The notes below the pieces were generated by a model, which searched no databases, had not been told where the DNA came from, and worked only from the letters and a program-made list of their open reading frames with translations. DNA of 64,000 nucleotides from the NCBI GenBank assembly GCA_009767595.1, contig VSDK01009724.1, forward strand, positions 397,927 through 461,926, in the 5' to 3' direction. This DNA is from Symbiodinium kawagutii. Lineage: Eukaryota; Sar; Dinophyceae; Suessiales; Symbiodiniaceae. The translations under genes were made by a program, and so were the position numbers. Positions 27,101-42,100 of this stretch are shown one piece after another (position 1 is the stretch's first letter; each line of letters begins with the position of its first letter).

Positions 27101-30100
27101 GCCGACATATTCTTAGTATTCCTGGTCATCACCTCCAAACTCCAAAGCTTGTAGCCTGCCTTCTAAAACTAATCATGTTGGAGATGGCTTAGGGCAGCAT
27201 CCCTTCGCTCATGGAGACTTGCCCTTTCCAGCAAATAAAGCGTTGACACATTGACTTTGGTGCCTGGGGCTCCCAAGGCTGCGAACGCTGACAGCGTTGA
27301 GTCCAATACAGACTGATCCAGCTGTTGAAATCATACCAGTAAAGAGCAGCCAAAACCACTGATTTTGATATAAATTTGATAGATTCAATAGTCCTAGTAG
27401 TCCACTGATTTACCTGTTAGTATCAATGAGTCTTTCCTTTCCACATCAGGTGGGTTCGTCACCAATAGGCGAACAAACAAGGTGCGCCTACTTTTTGCCC
27501 GCAATGGCCGGCCACTTGTGTTGTCAAAACCTGATGTGTTCAGTAAGAAGTTGCAGCAGCAGGCAGAACACATACGCCAGAAGTGCTGCAAAGGATGGGA
27601 TGTCTGCTGGTTTCTGGCAACAGCACGACCATCTTTTTTTTGAGGTCCGCCCAAGGGTCCAGACAAAATGATCTAGTTAGAAATGCTGGATAGCCGCTAG
27701 AGTGCCAACATCTGATCCATGCGGTGGAAAACACCATACCAAACGTACAACAAAAGATAAAGGATAACCGAACTCAACAAGACCAAAAGACACCGCAGAA
27801 AAAACTAGGCATGCACACGATGGAACGTCGCCATCTAGCCCCACCCCAACCTCACCCCACCTGGCCCACACACACCGGACATCTGCACACAAAACGAGCA
27901 GGTCTATGGCCAACAAGAACGACAACATCTGGACACTTCATGGTTGACATGCCTTGTAATCTAACGATTTTTGCACCATATTCTGGATAAGTTGACGGCT
28001 TCGTATCACTGTCAGAAGCTACTTTAGTGCCCTACCTGCATCCCACCCATCATCGTGACAGAATGGTTGGGTGTTGCAAGTTGTTGTTGGTTGCTATACG
28101 CCTGGTTTTGACACCAAAACAACAGGTCTAACCAAGAACTAACCGGTCACGTACACACATATAAAGCTGATGAACATTTCAATAAACCTGTATGAAGATG
28201 GTCGCAATGTGAATGTATGCAATAACAGGAAGCATACACATACATGTGCAATCAGGCGCATCATGATTCCTCACAAAAAAGTGTAAATACATATTCAAAC
28301 TATATATTCAAATGTATTCACGTAGATACTTCTGTTTCCCATGAATTCCTATGGTTTCCCTATGGTTTTCCTATGAATTCCTGTGTTTTCCTAAGGGTTT
28401 CTCTGTGGTTTCCCCTGGATTTCCCTATGGTCCATCGTAGATACCATGCTCTTGGCATCTTGTTCCACCTGGATCAAACGCAGCTCGCCACGTCGCTTCA
28501 CCTGGCAGAACAACGAAGTGGCCATCGGTGAGGGCTTAACCATGTGACATGTCTGATAGTTAGTGGCCAAGATTAAGGATAACCCTGGGTAAGGGATTGA
28601 CCATGATGAAACATGTTGCTGAAACTATAGCAGCAATGTTACTGGTTAATCATAGTTACTGGTTAATTTGTGTCAATTTGGTTTACCCATAAGACATGGT
28701 GGCTAAACTATAGTGTCTTATGTTTAGACCAAACTATAACTAATCGCTTCACCAGAGTGAAAACAACGGTACAACCCCATGATTGCACTGCGGGGTTCTT
28801 TCAACAGTCACGAACGAAGATGCTGACCGGGGACCACTGGATGCCACTGGGCGAAGCAACCAAATGCCAGGTTGAGCCCCCTAGGAATGACGATGGTTTC
28901 TGCTTTACGTGCATCAATGGAAAGAATTAAAGATACGATTGCTCGTGATTCGCTAAGAGGGACAACGCTTGACGTGGTAAAAAGTGCGCGCGCGTGTGTG
29001 TATCCAAATATATATGTATATATACATATATGTATATATATTTATATATATGTACATATATATATATATATGCATGTATATATATATATATATATGTATT
29101 TACAATTATCTACATATATGAATTATACAAATCAAATGAATCTCTTAAGTCGAGATAATGATTTACATACATCAACTTCATGAGTAAATGAAAAAAAAAA
29201 CGTTTGCCGTGCCTCAAAGCCCTTGAGCTCTGCCAAAGACCTGAAGCCGCAACAAGAAGGGGGTCCCAGCCCTGGCCTACGCAACGCAACGCTTTCTGTT
29301 GCCCAATCTCTGAATCCAACTAAGGAGGTCGGACTTTCAACTTGAATAAAATTCAATATAAGATATACGATTAAGTGAATATAAGTAGATCACGGCAGAT
29401 CTAAAACTTAAATCACAAGAAGCTTGTCAGTTATATTGCACAAGCAGGCATGGCAGTTTGTGATGAGGGTAAAATACACAAAACAGGGTAAATACTACTT
29501 TAACCATCAATAGCCAGCAAGAGCCCGCTGAGTTTGTGGATTAGTTTGAAGTCTACTCTTTGTTCCGTAGCTGGTATTCAAATCACAGTTTCAGATGATT
29601 CCCTCCAAACCAGCCGGTAGCAAAGAAAAAGATGTTGGCAACTACTCAATTTCGATATTAAACAGCAAAACCGTATGAAACCAACCAACCATCTGCTGGT
29701 GGCAGTTGCATGTAACCTATGTAACCTACAAACAAGATACTGAGATACGAGGCACTCCACATGTAGAATTTCCGAGATGAAGCGTCGAGAATCAGGGTTG
29801 GTAGTCGAAACTTCACCACACAGCGCAGTGCGCTCGGGTGGGCTTCGGTATGGGTCACTACATCGATCGTCGATCGTGATCCCTTGATATCCCTTGCAGC
29901 ACTGTCTCCGTCCACGGTGACACAGGTGTTGACATGGGCTTGCGCGAGTTGATGATTGAGATGATGCTTCGCTGCCAAGGGCGTTGAGGTGGCAGGGTAG
30001 CTTGAGCACACTGCAAGTGGAAGAGATAAATGAAGATGAGATGAACGAAGATGAGTGACTCAAATGATGTTTTTTGCAGTGAAGAAGGTCTGGCGATGGA

Positions 30101-33100
30101 GAGGGGTTCTAGCCAAGTTCATTGTCGCTCAGTCGCTCATGATTGCATCAAAGGAATGAAATTCGGAATGCAAAGAAGCAAAGATGTGTTCTTGTTCCAA
30201 GCACATCAAAATGGGAGACCTTTTGGAGGAAAACTGTGACACGAAACACTGCTGCAAACACGCTTGGAAAATGGATGAATTACCATCTGAAGATCTGAAA
30301 AATGCTGATGATGCTGACTTTGAATCACATCAACTCCAAACGCCAAAAAAGTTGCATAGTCTGCCTGAAATGCCCGAAATCTGGAAGAGATAATCTCCCT
30401 ATTCAGAGTTGTGCATAGTCGTGCGCATACTTTTGCATTCATTGTCAACTAATATTAATCACAAAGGAAATAATGTGTTCAAAGTTGTCATTATCAACTA
30501 TTACTACATTATATACTTCTGAAAAAACAAAAAAGTGCCACGTACCCATTGGACTTGGTGGTGCACAAGCTTCTGAGGTGGTTAGCTGGATTCAGCACAC
30601 TGCTAGGTGTCCCTCACAGCAAATCCTCTCCCCCGAGCAACCCCAGGTTGCTAACATCCAGAACCTCATGGAACTTCCCAAAAAATGTATCTCAACAAGA
30701 AGTGCTCAAGGAAGGAACTTTTTCAACCGATCCATTAGGTCCAGCTCTTAGTCTTCGGGGAGGTCAATGAAGCGTCGCACGTACCATCTCAGGAGAGAAC
30801 GCATGCATGTGTGCATCTTCTAATCTGCCATGCTTATGTGGTTTCCTACCCAGGTCTTCCCGTCTTACGTAGTTGTAGTCAAGCATCATCCAACGGGCAC
30901 GTCATCCATCTTCCCGGGTACCCTCGCCTGTCCCAAAATGAAAGTTGTGAAAAGGAAAACCAACAATTTTGAGGGTAATCCCGGTGAAGAAGCCCAAAAC
31001 AGTTGTTTCTGGCTGGCTCATCTGGAACAGATTTTTTCGATCGAGCGTCTGGGCTCCCGACGGACAAATTGTAAAAACTGAGACTGTACAAACCGACACC
31101 ACACCCTTCCAGTCAAAGGCAACCTAAAATAAATAGTTTAGCAGCATCAGTGTCATTCCGCGGCAGCTGCACTGGGGCAACAACCCATCGAAGTTGTAGA
31201 CGGCATAGCGCTTCTTTAGCATTTTGTCTTCCTGCTTACAGAGCCAACGGGTATTCCAATGACAGCTGATTGGTGATTCGAATCCATTATATGTTGGGGA
31301 TGATGGATTACATCTGCATATGTACACTTACATGCACTTTATTCATACTGCTGCATGGACGCTGGCAACCCAAAACCAAAATAATGGTGGAACCTACACG
31401 AGTGATCTCATTTCTAACAAGCATTCGTGAGCACTCGAAGGTGTGATCCCCAAACGCTCAGATCCTTACATCCTGGAATTCAGGGATTGAAGATATCATG
31501 AAACACCAGTAACTCACGAATCTTGACCAGCCACAAATTCATTGATCAATCCTACGAACCACGAAATAAAACTACTGGCAGCGCCGCAACAAAGTGGGCT
31601 AACAAAGTGGGCTACATTGATCTCAATCCCAAGCGAGCATGACTTCAACTTGTTGCTTGACGAATGTGCTGTGAGCATTGCTAAAACCAACAACGGCTTT
31701 CATTTTTATACACCCTTCCTGTTCATTGTTGTTGCGTGGTTAAACCGTTCTTGGGAAATTTCAGGTTCAGTCATGAAGTTTTGCCATTTGATGAGCGTTG
31801 ATCTTAAGACCTAAGCAAACCCTTCAAAGCTCCAAACCAGAGTTGATAAGCAAGGTTATGCATCCAAACCATGGGTTATCAGCCCAAGGTTAATAACAAC
31901 TAGGGTTATTCAACACCCAGGTCACCCAAGCATTCCAACAAATAATGCTCGGTCCATTGCAGTCCATTGCAGTCGGACGAAGATGCCCATCCAACTGGCT
32001 AGTGGGATCATTGCTTCAGAGACGTCACACGCAAGACAGGCAGAGTTACAGAGACAAAATGTGCACAAAACTATTGACAGAATGGTGATTTTCAACCACT
32101 TTTATTGACAGTTCCAGTCTCCTTTCAAGACTCCGATCCGACGGAGCATTATTACTTATGAATTATTACTATGTAACCAATTCCAGACTCTAGACTCTAA
32201 TCCACATACTCAGAATCTTCAAATCCCAGGGAGCATGGGCAGTCTGGGCACGCTGCATGCACCCACCTTCTTGGTTAATGATCCCAGGTAGGGTTGAAAA
32301 CATGCCCCTTCAGCCCCAACTTCGCAGTTAGGTGGTTGATACCCTACATTATGAAGAGTCGTTAACCATGATTAAAATAAGAAACAAAAACAACATGACA
32401 TATCGGAATGTACAAATCATGCTATGTTCAACCAGCACCGAACCAACACCAACAAAACCAACAAAACCAACAAATAGCAGCAATCCTACACAACTTGAAA
32501 GAATTCAGCGCCGTTCCTTGCATCATGGCGGAAGCGCTATGGCTGCGGTCCTCCGTGCTGGCTGGCAGAATCATCGCCTCAGCTCTGTTCAGGTACAACG
32601 AATGTCAAACACCAGTAGAAACTTCTGCGAAAACATGATACTGTTATGAGCGATCGTACAAAGTAAACTATAAGGTAAACTTATCAAACTTGTGTAAGGC
32701 AAACTCATAGTAACAAGTGTGACTTATTGTGATATCATAATGATCTACTTAGAGTATAAGGTAAACTTGCACTAAAGATTTGCAAGGAAAAAACACAGCA
32801 AACTCAATAAAACTTGTAGTAATGAGATTTACACGGTGTGATTACAAAGTGATTTGTGAAATTCGATTAATTCATGATAATGCTCATCCATGATGGTCTT
32901 TCTGAAGGTTAAAGATGGTTACAGTGTTACTGAGCCTCCCCCAGAAACCCTTGTGCACAGCTTAGGGTTTCGTGGGGTGGGTCTGACAGAGGGGTGTGAA
33001 CGAGTGCTAGACTGCTAATCATGCTGCCTATAGTGAAGTTATATCTAATCTCCGAGTATCCCCGATCACTTTTGGAGATTGAGCATATCTTAGTTCAAAT

Positions 33101-36100
33101 CCGTGAACTGGTGCTACCGCTCCTGACCAACGCTGTCAGTCAACAGAACTTCAAACCAACAGTGTCAGTGTACGATCGACTGAGTTCAATCTCTTGTACA
33201 TATTGTATCATATACATACTATGTATGTGTATATATCAAAAATGTATTATGTGTAATCTTTGGTAATATATCAAAATATATTCCAGTACATAGTGTCGAT
33301 TCAGCACAGCTACATGTTGATTGGTTCCTACCCTTTGGGACTTTTTGAGTTCAGGATATGACAATCTAGACTCACAGTCAAAGGTCAATTATCAGAGTCA
33401 AACTCAAACTGTCAGCGTTGCCACATTGCGTAAGTCGTCGAAAAAAGGTCGAATCCAAAATGTAGACACGCGCAATTCGAGTACGCATAGGTATGGTACA
33501 ACATAAAGGGATCCACTGCTGCGATCAAGAGTGGGGGGCTGAATATACGTATACATGCTTAGTATCCCATTAAGTAAATGGTTTTGGAAGGCAACATCAT
33601 AGACATGAGTATCAGGCCAAAAAGCAGCCAGCAATATCCTTGTCGTCCGGACAACAGCAGCAACCACAACAGCAACAAGAGGAACGATCAAAAAACAAAA
33701 CATACAACATAAACATTAATAAACATTACATAAACATTACATAAACATGACATGAACCACAACAGGCACCACAGCCCGCATCTCCGCTGCGCCTTGTAGG
33801 GTCCATCGATCTCAAAGAGGATACTGTTTTGCGAACTCGTCTTCCACGTCTTCGTCTCGCTGTCCCTCGGTGCTACGGTGAATGTTGCTCGGTGATGAAT
33901 GTGGGCCATTGAACGGTGCAGATATGGCAACCGGTTCAAATGCCATGAAGAAATGGTTCAATACTTGACATTGAAGAGCATAAAGAGATGGCTTTAATGA
34001 TATGAAGAAATGATAAGGAACGGTATTTTGAGTTTACAAAGCTTTAAGAGAAGAAATGTATCAAACCAACACCAAAAAAACATCAACAAATATTGATCTA
34101 TATAAGCTTGGTTTCAAAAATCGAAAATGGCCATATAATTAGTGGTCACTTGCATTGCTACCATTCGCTATACTGTGTCCACAAAGGGCTGTCCATGCCA
34201 CAACCAATATTTTAAGCATTGATAGAGTTTCCTCGTTCTTTGGGTAGCCATTATTGGCCTGCAGATGGGCTGATTCACAAAATTCCCCACGTCGACAATG
34301 TTGATTGGAAAGCTGCCTTGAAATGTTCGGTTGAAGGAGTTGAAGGCTAAGCTGCTTGCAAAACCTGTTGAGGATTAGCTCTACTGGTTGCTTTAGAGTT
34401 GCTGTGCCAGCCCATGGGTGTTCATCCTGAACCAGTAGTAGAATGCCTGTTAAAATCAATTCTGCGGCACTGCGGTTCCAGAAACTGTTGATTTGAGAGG
34501 GTTGAATCAGTCATCAAGATAAAGAACAATGTCATGACCAGTAAACAATCCATCATTAAAGAAAGTGTTAACGAAGCAGTACAACATGTTGCATCCCAGC
34601 GGAGTTTGACAGATCAATTCATGATCCAGATCAGCGACAAACATTCACATGATTGACATGGCTACCTGGCTGGTGGTTAAATGTCATCCCGAAAATGTGC
34701 TAGTCAATCAACCAACCCACAAAATGCCCCAAATATTTGGACACATATATTTCAAAAACAAAGCCACCAGCCAGTTACCTATGAACAAATCAATAGTCAT
34801 CACCGTGCTTGGAACTTCCAAGGAACCCACCCGCATTTTAGGGTTGACTCTTGACCTCACGAGCCCTGATGAGATCTCCAACAATTGGGTATGTCTCATG
34901 TCTCATTCCTCAGAATGGGGTACTACCAAATTCAAGGACAAATCAAACCAGGAATTTGTGGACAATCTGTAAGCTTCAAGGGGGCCAAGGGAAGTAAATG
35001 TGAAATGGCACAGATTACAGGTCCAGGTTAATGTCATGTCACCAAATGCAAAATATGAACAAAGTCATGAGTCATGAGCATCGGGCATCGGTCAGTGTGG
35101 TTTAGCTGGGAACATGTGAAATATAGTTGCTATTTCTACATACCTGTTGTTGCCGGTTCTCTTTCTCTGGTATGTTCAGCAAAACACTTTAGACATGGCA
35201 ATTAGTAGTCGCACACATGATAAACGCCTTGCGCGCTTTATTCTGATTTTGCCACAAGGTCCACCAACAAACACGATTGTTTGTCCAATGTTGGCATTGC
35301 CCCAGGCACAGAATGTGGGTCCGGCCCGCCATGAAGTCAAGCTGCCAATCTTGGTACTGGTGGTTGGTGTACTTCTGATGCACGCGATAGTTCAACACAC
35401 AGTTGGGATACGGCATTTTGATCTGCGAGCGGAGCTGCGAGTGATTGTCCGTGGCACCTCGAGCAGTTGCTATAGTATTCCATGAGTTGTGCTACTGGGT
35501 TGAAGGGACCCGTGGTGCCAATGACTCCACTGGAGAATACGAATGGAATTGCTTTGTTGAAGGTCAAAAGCAGGGCGTTTTACATGGCCCAGAAACTCTT
35601 TGGAGTCATGTGCAATGCTCTACATACTCGAGGACACAAGTGTCGACCAACAGTGGTTTGCTCCGGTGAGGACACCCCTGATTGGATGATACCCTGCATG
35701 TTTAGAATCACCTCATCCTCATCTATAAAGACGCTGAATGTGCCGCATGTTTCCCGCTGATAGAACTGTAATCGAGCAAATTTGGTCGTTCCAACACCGA
35801 AGTAATTTATAGTTCAGGGGCAGACCAAGAATCGCTTGAATGTGCGCTCAAGTGCTGTGTGATTCCAGCAGAGTGGTTGGCTTACGACCTGCATCTCACA
35901 TGAGGCACTGCTAGATGTTGATTTGTCAAATTGTTTCTAATTACCACGCAGTCAGCGGCAAAATTTCAAATTCATAAAGCAAAGTGCCTGGTACATGGGT
36001 GTATCCGCGCATGATAGCCATTGCTAGCCCACCCGAAATCATTGCTTTCATCAAAACTCTTGGAACTGCCACAGAGGCCGTGTCTCAACCATCAATCGCG

Positions 36101-39100
36101 TCGAACACGGCCCCTCCATGACTGTTGATGGCTGCAGTGGATAACCAGACCAGCCCCCTATGAGCCACCAAGTACCGCCCAGCACTTCAAAAACTCTAAG
36201 GTCTCAGACCTGTCTTGTTTACAATAGGTGAAATTTTGCAAGTCCTACCATATGATCAACCACCAACACTTCGGGGCTCACAAAACATGGCGAGCTAACC
36301 CATTCCTGAGTCCCCAGTTGCGTCGCCTCTTTGCCACCCTTCCTCAGCAGCAACATGCCACGGGTTGGTAGAGTGAATTGGTTCTTGTGAGTGCTTAGTT
36401 CCGCTACTTGGTTGACAGGTGTGTTCCATTCAAGCATAGCGATGTGCCTAAAAGTAAACTGACACTGCTCTTTTTTGAGCTTCTCAAACTGCTCTGTGGT
36501 TTGCATATCTTCTTGGAATGCCATCTTGGATTGTGGCCTGAGAGGCCAAGGTGCTCAATGTCTTGCACTCAGAAGATCTTCACCTCTTTTCACAGCTAAG
36601 AATTTCTTCCAACAGAAGAAGATGAGCAACTGACTAAACCCTTCCAACTAAATTTTACAGCTAAAAACCTTCCAACAGCCTGAAACCTTTACAGACCCTC
36701 GTTCAAACAGTGCGACAATCAACTGAGTGCGTGAACCAGCTGCAGGAGCCCACAACAACCGCAACTTGGGTAGCCTCATGCCACTGGTATTCGACCCGAT
36801 CTCTAAAACTTTGAAACCAACAAAATCAAACATGCTGTAAATTAAAATCATGTGTAAAATAGCCTTTAATACATTGGAACCACCTCACACTTCGTGATGA
36901 TCTTGGCCACGCCCTGTATCGAACCATGGGAAAAGCCGAGTGGTAATACATCATAGCCACTAAGTAAAAAATCAATATCGTAGAACCGATGGACATCCAA
37001 AACCACTTTAATATAGTAGGTGTATATAAACTGGACATATATATTCCGATTCTTCCGGATGAGTAGAACATGCCAAAAGAGTGGATGTTGAAGCCCCACG
37101 TTTTGCTGCCCTCACGACAGGTCCCAGTGCCATCGAGGATCATTTTGATCTTGAAGGTGTCTGGGAAACTCTTGGGCAAAAGGCACCTGGTGAAGCAGAA
37201 ACAGGGGACCTTGGATGACCTCGGATGACCTTGGATGACCTTGGATGACCTTGGATGACCTTGGATGACCTTGGATGACCTCGGATGACCTTGATATGAT
37301 GTATCCATTTCTACATATGTATATGTATATATATATATACACACATACAAGTTATAAGGCACATGCAATATGAAGAATGTATCATGTATCTTCAAAAACC
37401 GTAAAATACTGTAAAATATATGATAGATACTGATGATCCCCCATCACCCGATAGTTTGACCATCGGAAGTTTGTGGAACTGCTACTGCTTGTAAACCGAT
37501 CAAGGAAAAGCAAAGGAAAAACATTAATCTCAATACCAGAGTCCCGCTATACAAACACAAGATGGTCTTGCAAAAGCTCATCTGCAGGCAGGTGAAACAG
37601 GTACACACAAGGAGTCCCTCAACTCCACTCTAAACATCTCAAAAAACTTGTCTCTCAAAAAATCACTCCAACATCTCAAAAAACTTAGGTGTCAAATCTG
37701 CTTCGATCATGGTCCATCAGCGACCAAGGAACCAAATACCATCGGTGTCCAACTCCAATGGCAGACCCACTTGCTCGCAAAACTCGCGCGCCTGAGGACA
37801 TGGACGGGGAACTGCGGTCCCAAATCATGTGATGCTTTTAACTTTACAAGCAACAAACAACGCCAAGCAACACCAAGCAACGCCAAGCAACACCAAGCAA
37901 AAATCATTTACAATGATAAGGAATCTCGATGAACGTCAGAACCAACAGACCGTAGCCAAAGTCTACAACTGATCAAGGGGATATCAAAGGGGTTCATGAT
38001 CAACAATGGGAAGCGTACATACAGTCTCAAATGGCCACAAATGATCTACCGGGGAAATAATGGTTGTGGTCACTCAAAGTCCAAACGTTAAAGTCTCAGC
38101 ATGATACCGAAAGGCCAGGTTGAGACTTTTAGACTTTCTGGTTGGTGGTCATGAGCCATCTGAAAAATGTTTGTCAATCAACCAACCATCTAAAATGTTG
38201 GCGGAAAAAGTCTATAACCACCAACTAGCGTTGATACCAATGCTACTACCCAAAAAGGCTGTTGGACGCTGGCCCGGCATTCCACTCCAACTGATTGCTG
38301 TGCTGACTGTGCTGACTCAAGAACACGGTGGTGCAAAGGTTGGCCCCCAACTGCTTGTCGATCAGTCTTCTTGGTCGGGATCAAAGTCACTAGGAAATTA
38401 CAACCAGCAAAACTGATCAGTGGAACACAGTATCTCACGCTTCATTGACGATCAAACCCGCAGCAAGTCCTTAGATAACAACCAGCTTTACAAAAATATT
38501 ATATACTAGAAAGCATGTCTCAATGTCGGCAGGTGGCAGGCATACACCATTTTATTGAGATGACACATCCGAAGCTCTTTCTCCTCTCCTCTCTTCTGTC
38601 TTTTCTGCTCCTCTTTCGCTTTCTCTTTCTTTCCCTCTCTCTTTAATCTCCTCTTTCCTTTCTCACTTCCTCTGTGCTCTCCTCGGTCCTCTTCCTTTCA
38701 TTGGATTCTCCCTTCTCCTCTCACTAACTTTACCATGTTGCAAATGGACCAGAACGCAAAGTCCTGGATGTGCCGCCAAACCCACCGTGGATTGTGCCCA
38801 GGACCGAGGTTTGCACAATTTTGCTGAATGCTGCTCTGCTTCCTCATAGCGTTTGTCGCCTCGTCCTTGATTCTTCGCTCTTGTTCTCTGGCTCTCTGTC
38901 ATCTCTTCTTCTTCCTATAAGTTATCTCTCATTTTCTCTTTCTTTTTTGTCTATCTCCTTTTCTTGCTCTTTCTTTCCTTTCCTTCTTTTCTTTTCCCTT
39001 CCTTTCCTTTCCTTCCCTTCTTTCTGTCTCTTCCTTCTTTCTTTCTCTATGTGCCAAGGATTCACATCGCGTAGGATCATACCAACCCTGCATCACTTGC

Positions 39101-42100
39101 ATCCAGAACACTAACTCTTCAAAAAACTGCCAACCCCAACCGATGTTTGTCCTTGACGTTGCACGTCACCCCGGCGCCTCTCTGATCAGGTTAGCACCCG
39201 TGTAGGTCACCTGAGGTCTGACGAGATCCAAAGGCACTCCACGTTTGTTGCGTGAAACCCTGGTGTTACTGCCACAACTGTTCCGTAGAAACTGGAAACG
39301 TCGGCTGTTTTGCATACCTGTATGACTCCCGATCTACATCAATGGCAGCTAATGCTTGATAACAAATAATCATAGTTGAAAAAGGCTGATACATCCATCA
39401 AATAGGGGGCACCTGCTTGCAGCTAGTAAGTGTAATTCACTTATCTATGACAAACTACAACTGCTGCCACTACCATCGGTTTGACGTTGCCATGAACATC
39501 ATGGGCCCCCCATCTCAGAGCCCTGCAATGCCCGCCATCTTCATGGAATGCCACCGAGCCCCCTGGCGACGAGGCATGGCACTTGCAGCTTCTGAACATT
39601 GCCACGACATGCCACGACGTCATTGACGAGTGAACCAAGCAAAGCCACATGGTGCTTTCTTAAAATAAGTTACCCCCAAAAATGGCTTGTTTATCACTGT
39701 GAATGGCTATTGATGGATGATTTGGCGGTACCCCTATTTTGAGAAACACCCATATCACCATATTCTTCCAATTACCATAAACTACCAGCCATTCCGCAGC
39801 TGGTCAGAAACACTCAGCCGATCAGGTAAAGTTGGAAAATGTGCAATCAGAATTCGAAGCGTTGACTGTGCATCCAACATGTCAGACTCGAGCCAGTCCT
39901 AAAACCAGAGGTGATGGTGGCATGGATCGCAGCCGAGAAAGACCCATCCATCGACGTGGAGAGGTTCACCAGTGAACTCCAAAAAAAACTGAAAGGCCTG
40001 GCATCTGCTTATGTAAACTGCTGGATGTGCGGAGCCTGCAGGGCCTGTTGGTTGTGTATGGCCCTTCAACAGAAAAGGAGATGGAGTACAAGGGTGCAAT
40101 CCCCGAGAGTGGGCTGCCTCGTAATAGTTCCAACTGTAGTTGCAGTAGTGCAACGCAACAAATGAAAATTCATTAAGAACACCAAGCAATGAGGAAACAA
40201 CTGGAGCAAACTCGCCAGAACGCCGTGCTTTTTGGTTGAGGGCGGTTCTCCTGTTGTGTTGGAAAGAAGTGATTGATCATTCCAGCATTTCCATGCTGGT
40301 TCAGATGTTTTTGATCGGGGGTATCAGTAACTCTCAATTCTCAAGGGGATTGGGTATTGAGTATTCAACCTGGTTACTTTGATCTGCATCATCCCATGCG
40401 AGCACAGTCACCTGGCCCTGACATCCCCTGACCCTGACCTTTCGCATGACGTAACCATAGAAGGAATTCAGAATGCACTTGTGAGCTAGCCTGAGATCAG
40501 CTCCCAGACTAGGTCCCCTTCACGGGGAACGGTTCGTTGACAACGTATCTCCCGCTTCATCGAACCTGGATACTTTGGATAACTCACAAAACATGGGTAG
40601 TCAACCAGACATAGCTCAAGAAAGCTCGGCACATGAAGGACTCAACGTTTTGGTACTATGAAATGTTCATGCGGGAGCACAAAAACTTGCCCCAAACACA
40701 TAGTTGTCCTAGAAAACAACTGGGCTTACCATGGCTTACCTCTCATAAAACTCCCCAATCCGATAAGAAATCCATGCATCCAATCGGTACATTATATGAT
40801 CATGGCTGATGTATGATTCAAAATCTCCTCCTGTCGGATGTGGTGAGCTCACAAGTCCAATGGCACCGTCCGAGAGGCCGCCCTAGTGGCACTGCACCAT
40901 AGCACTGAACCGTTCACAACCAGGGACTCGGGGGGTTGAAGGCCATTGAAGGCCCGTTGTTTCCCTGAAGGCTCGGCATGTTGGCCCGAGGCCCCGTGCT
41001 GCAAGGAGTCGTTCAGAAGTACCATGTCCTGGAGACCGCGCGGAGTTCGAGTCGTGGGCTGTGCTGCTGTGGGTCGTTTTGCTTGGTGTGGTGGTGGTTT
41101 CTTTGGCTGTGGTTGTTGAGGTTGATGAGAATGTTGAGGTTGTTGAGGTTGTTGAGGTTGATGTGGTTTTGGTTGGTGTTGCTATTGTCATTGCTGTTCT
41201 TCTCGTATTCTTTCTTGGTGATCGCTGATGCTTGTTGATGCTTGTGAATGCTGGCTGCTGGATGTTGGTCGTTTCTTGCTGCTATCGTTTGCCTTTGTGG
41301 ACAACCCTGATTCAAAGATGATGCAATAGACAACAACATTCAACAGCGGTCTTATAAGCGCATCTGAAATAAATTATTCACCAGAATCAACCTCTGTACG
41401 CCATCCATCAGTGTGAAGAATCACTGACCTTCCGGGTTTGTCCATAAATGATGTAACTCCAAGAATGGTGGTTTCTCTAGGCCAGCGGCGCGTCTCAGTG
41501 GTTTCTCTATTAATAATGGTTATAACTTGGATGGTTCGTAAGGTGATTGGAACACCGCCATGTTATTAATAAGGTTAGTAAGTTGATGGTTACAACTTGT
41601 ACCACCATGGATCAGCACCATGTTAGTAAGGTGATTGGATCGCCCATTCCATCAGTCCTTGGCTTCGCTCTTGGCCACTAGGTCACCACCTTACCCAGCA
41701 GGGCGTGCCGCCACAAACAGCACCCAGCAACGTTGCAGGATGAATGGTGCTTCGAAAAATGAAGGTAGCTACGGGTCAACACACTTGTGAGAAAGGTGCC
41801 CTTGATGGCAGATGTTGACAGCGATACTTTTCTTGTAGAGAAAGTAGCAATTTTGGTGGTACCCTGTATGCTGTTGATGGGCCCATCAAGGGTTCTTGAA
41901 ATCCTGGGCTGCAGTGAAGCTTGCTGGTGGAAGCACAAAGAAAGGGAGGTGAACATTCCTGGACCATGCCCTTGGCCCCTTCGATCATGGACAGTGGCAG
42001 TCAACAGCTTGGGATCCCAGTAACCCAAATCAAATGTTTCACGATGGTCAATGTTGGTCAACGATAATTTCGGTCAGTTGCTAACAGTTCATGTTCATGC

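Noticed and set aside
36249-36537. A 96-codon minus frame with good splice-like edges that looks like coding sequence.
   Set aside because: It lies between POLE exons 13 and 14, where the family has no insertion, and has no recognised homology. Similar attractive frames at 34139-34484, 29730-29971, 27169-27312 and 27531-27606 also fall in POLE introns. They show that coding appearance alone is unreliable here.
37950-37985. CCGTAGCCA resembling the start of the dinoflagellate spliced leader.
   Set aside because: Only 9 bases match; the following TTTTGGCTCAAG is absent.
37540-38338. A four-exon plus-strand gene with matching phases (frames at 37540-37587, 37689-37828, 38100-38140, 38229-38338).
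   Set aside because: It overlaps POLE exon 12 (37733-37791), which on the minus strand encodes LDTDGIW with full family context. The plus frames have no recognised homology.
1115-39755. The MITEs as introners, with the splice donor GT inside the GGTGG terminus and the element filling the intron.
   Set aside because: Several flanks could be joined in phase by eye (at 13152/13276 and 38140/38229), but where the true exons are fixed by homology (POLE exons 9-12 and 27-28) the elements lie inside longer introns and do not supply the splice sites. Both strands gave phase-consistent joins at copy F, so such joins are weak evidence.
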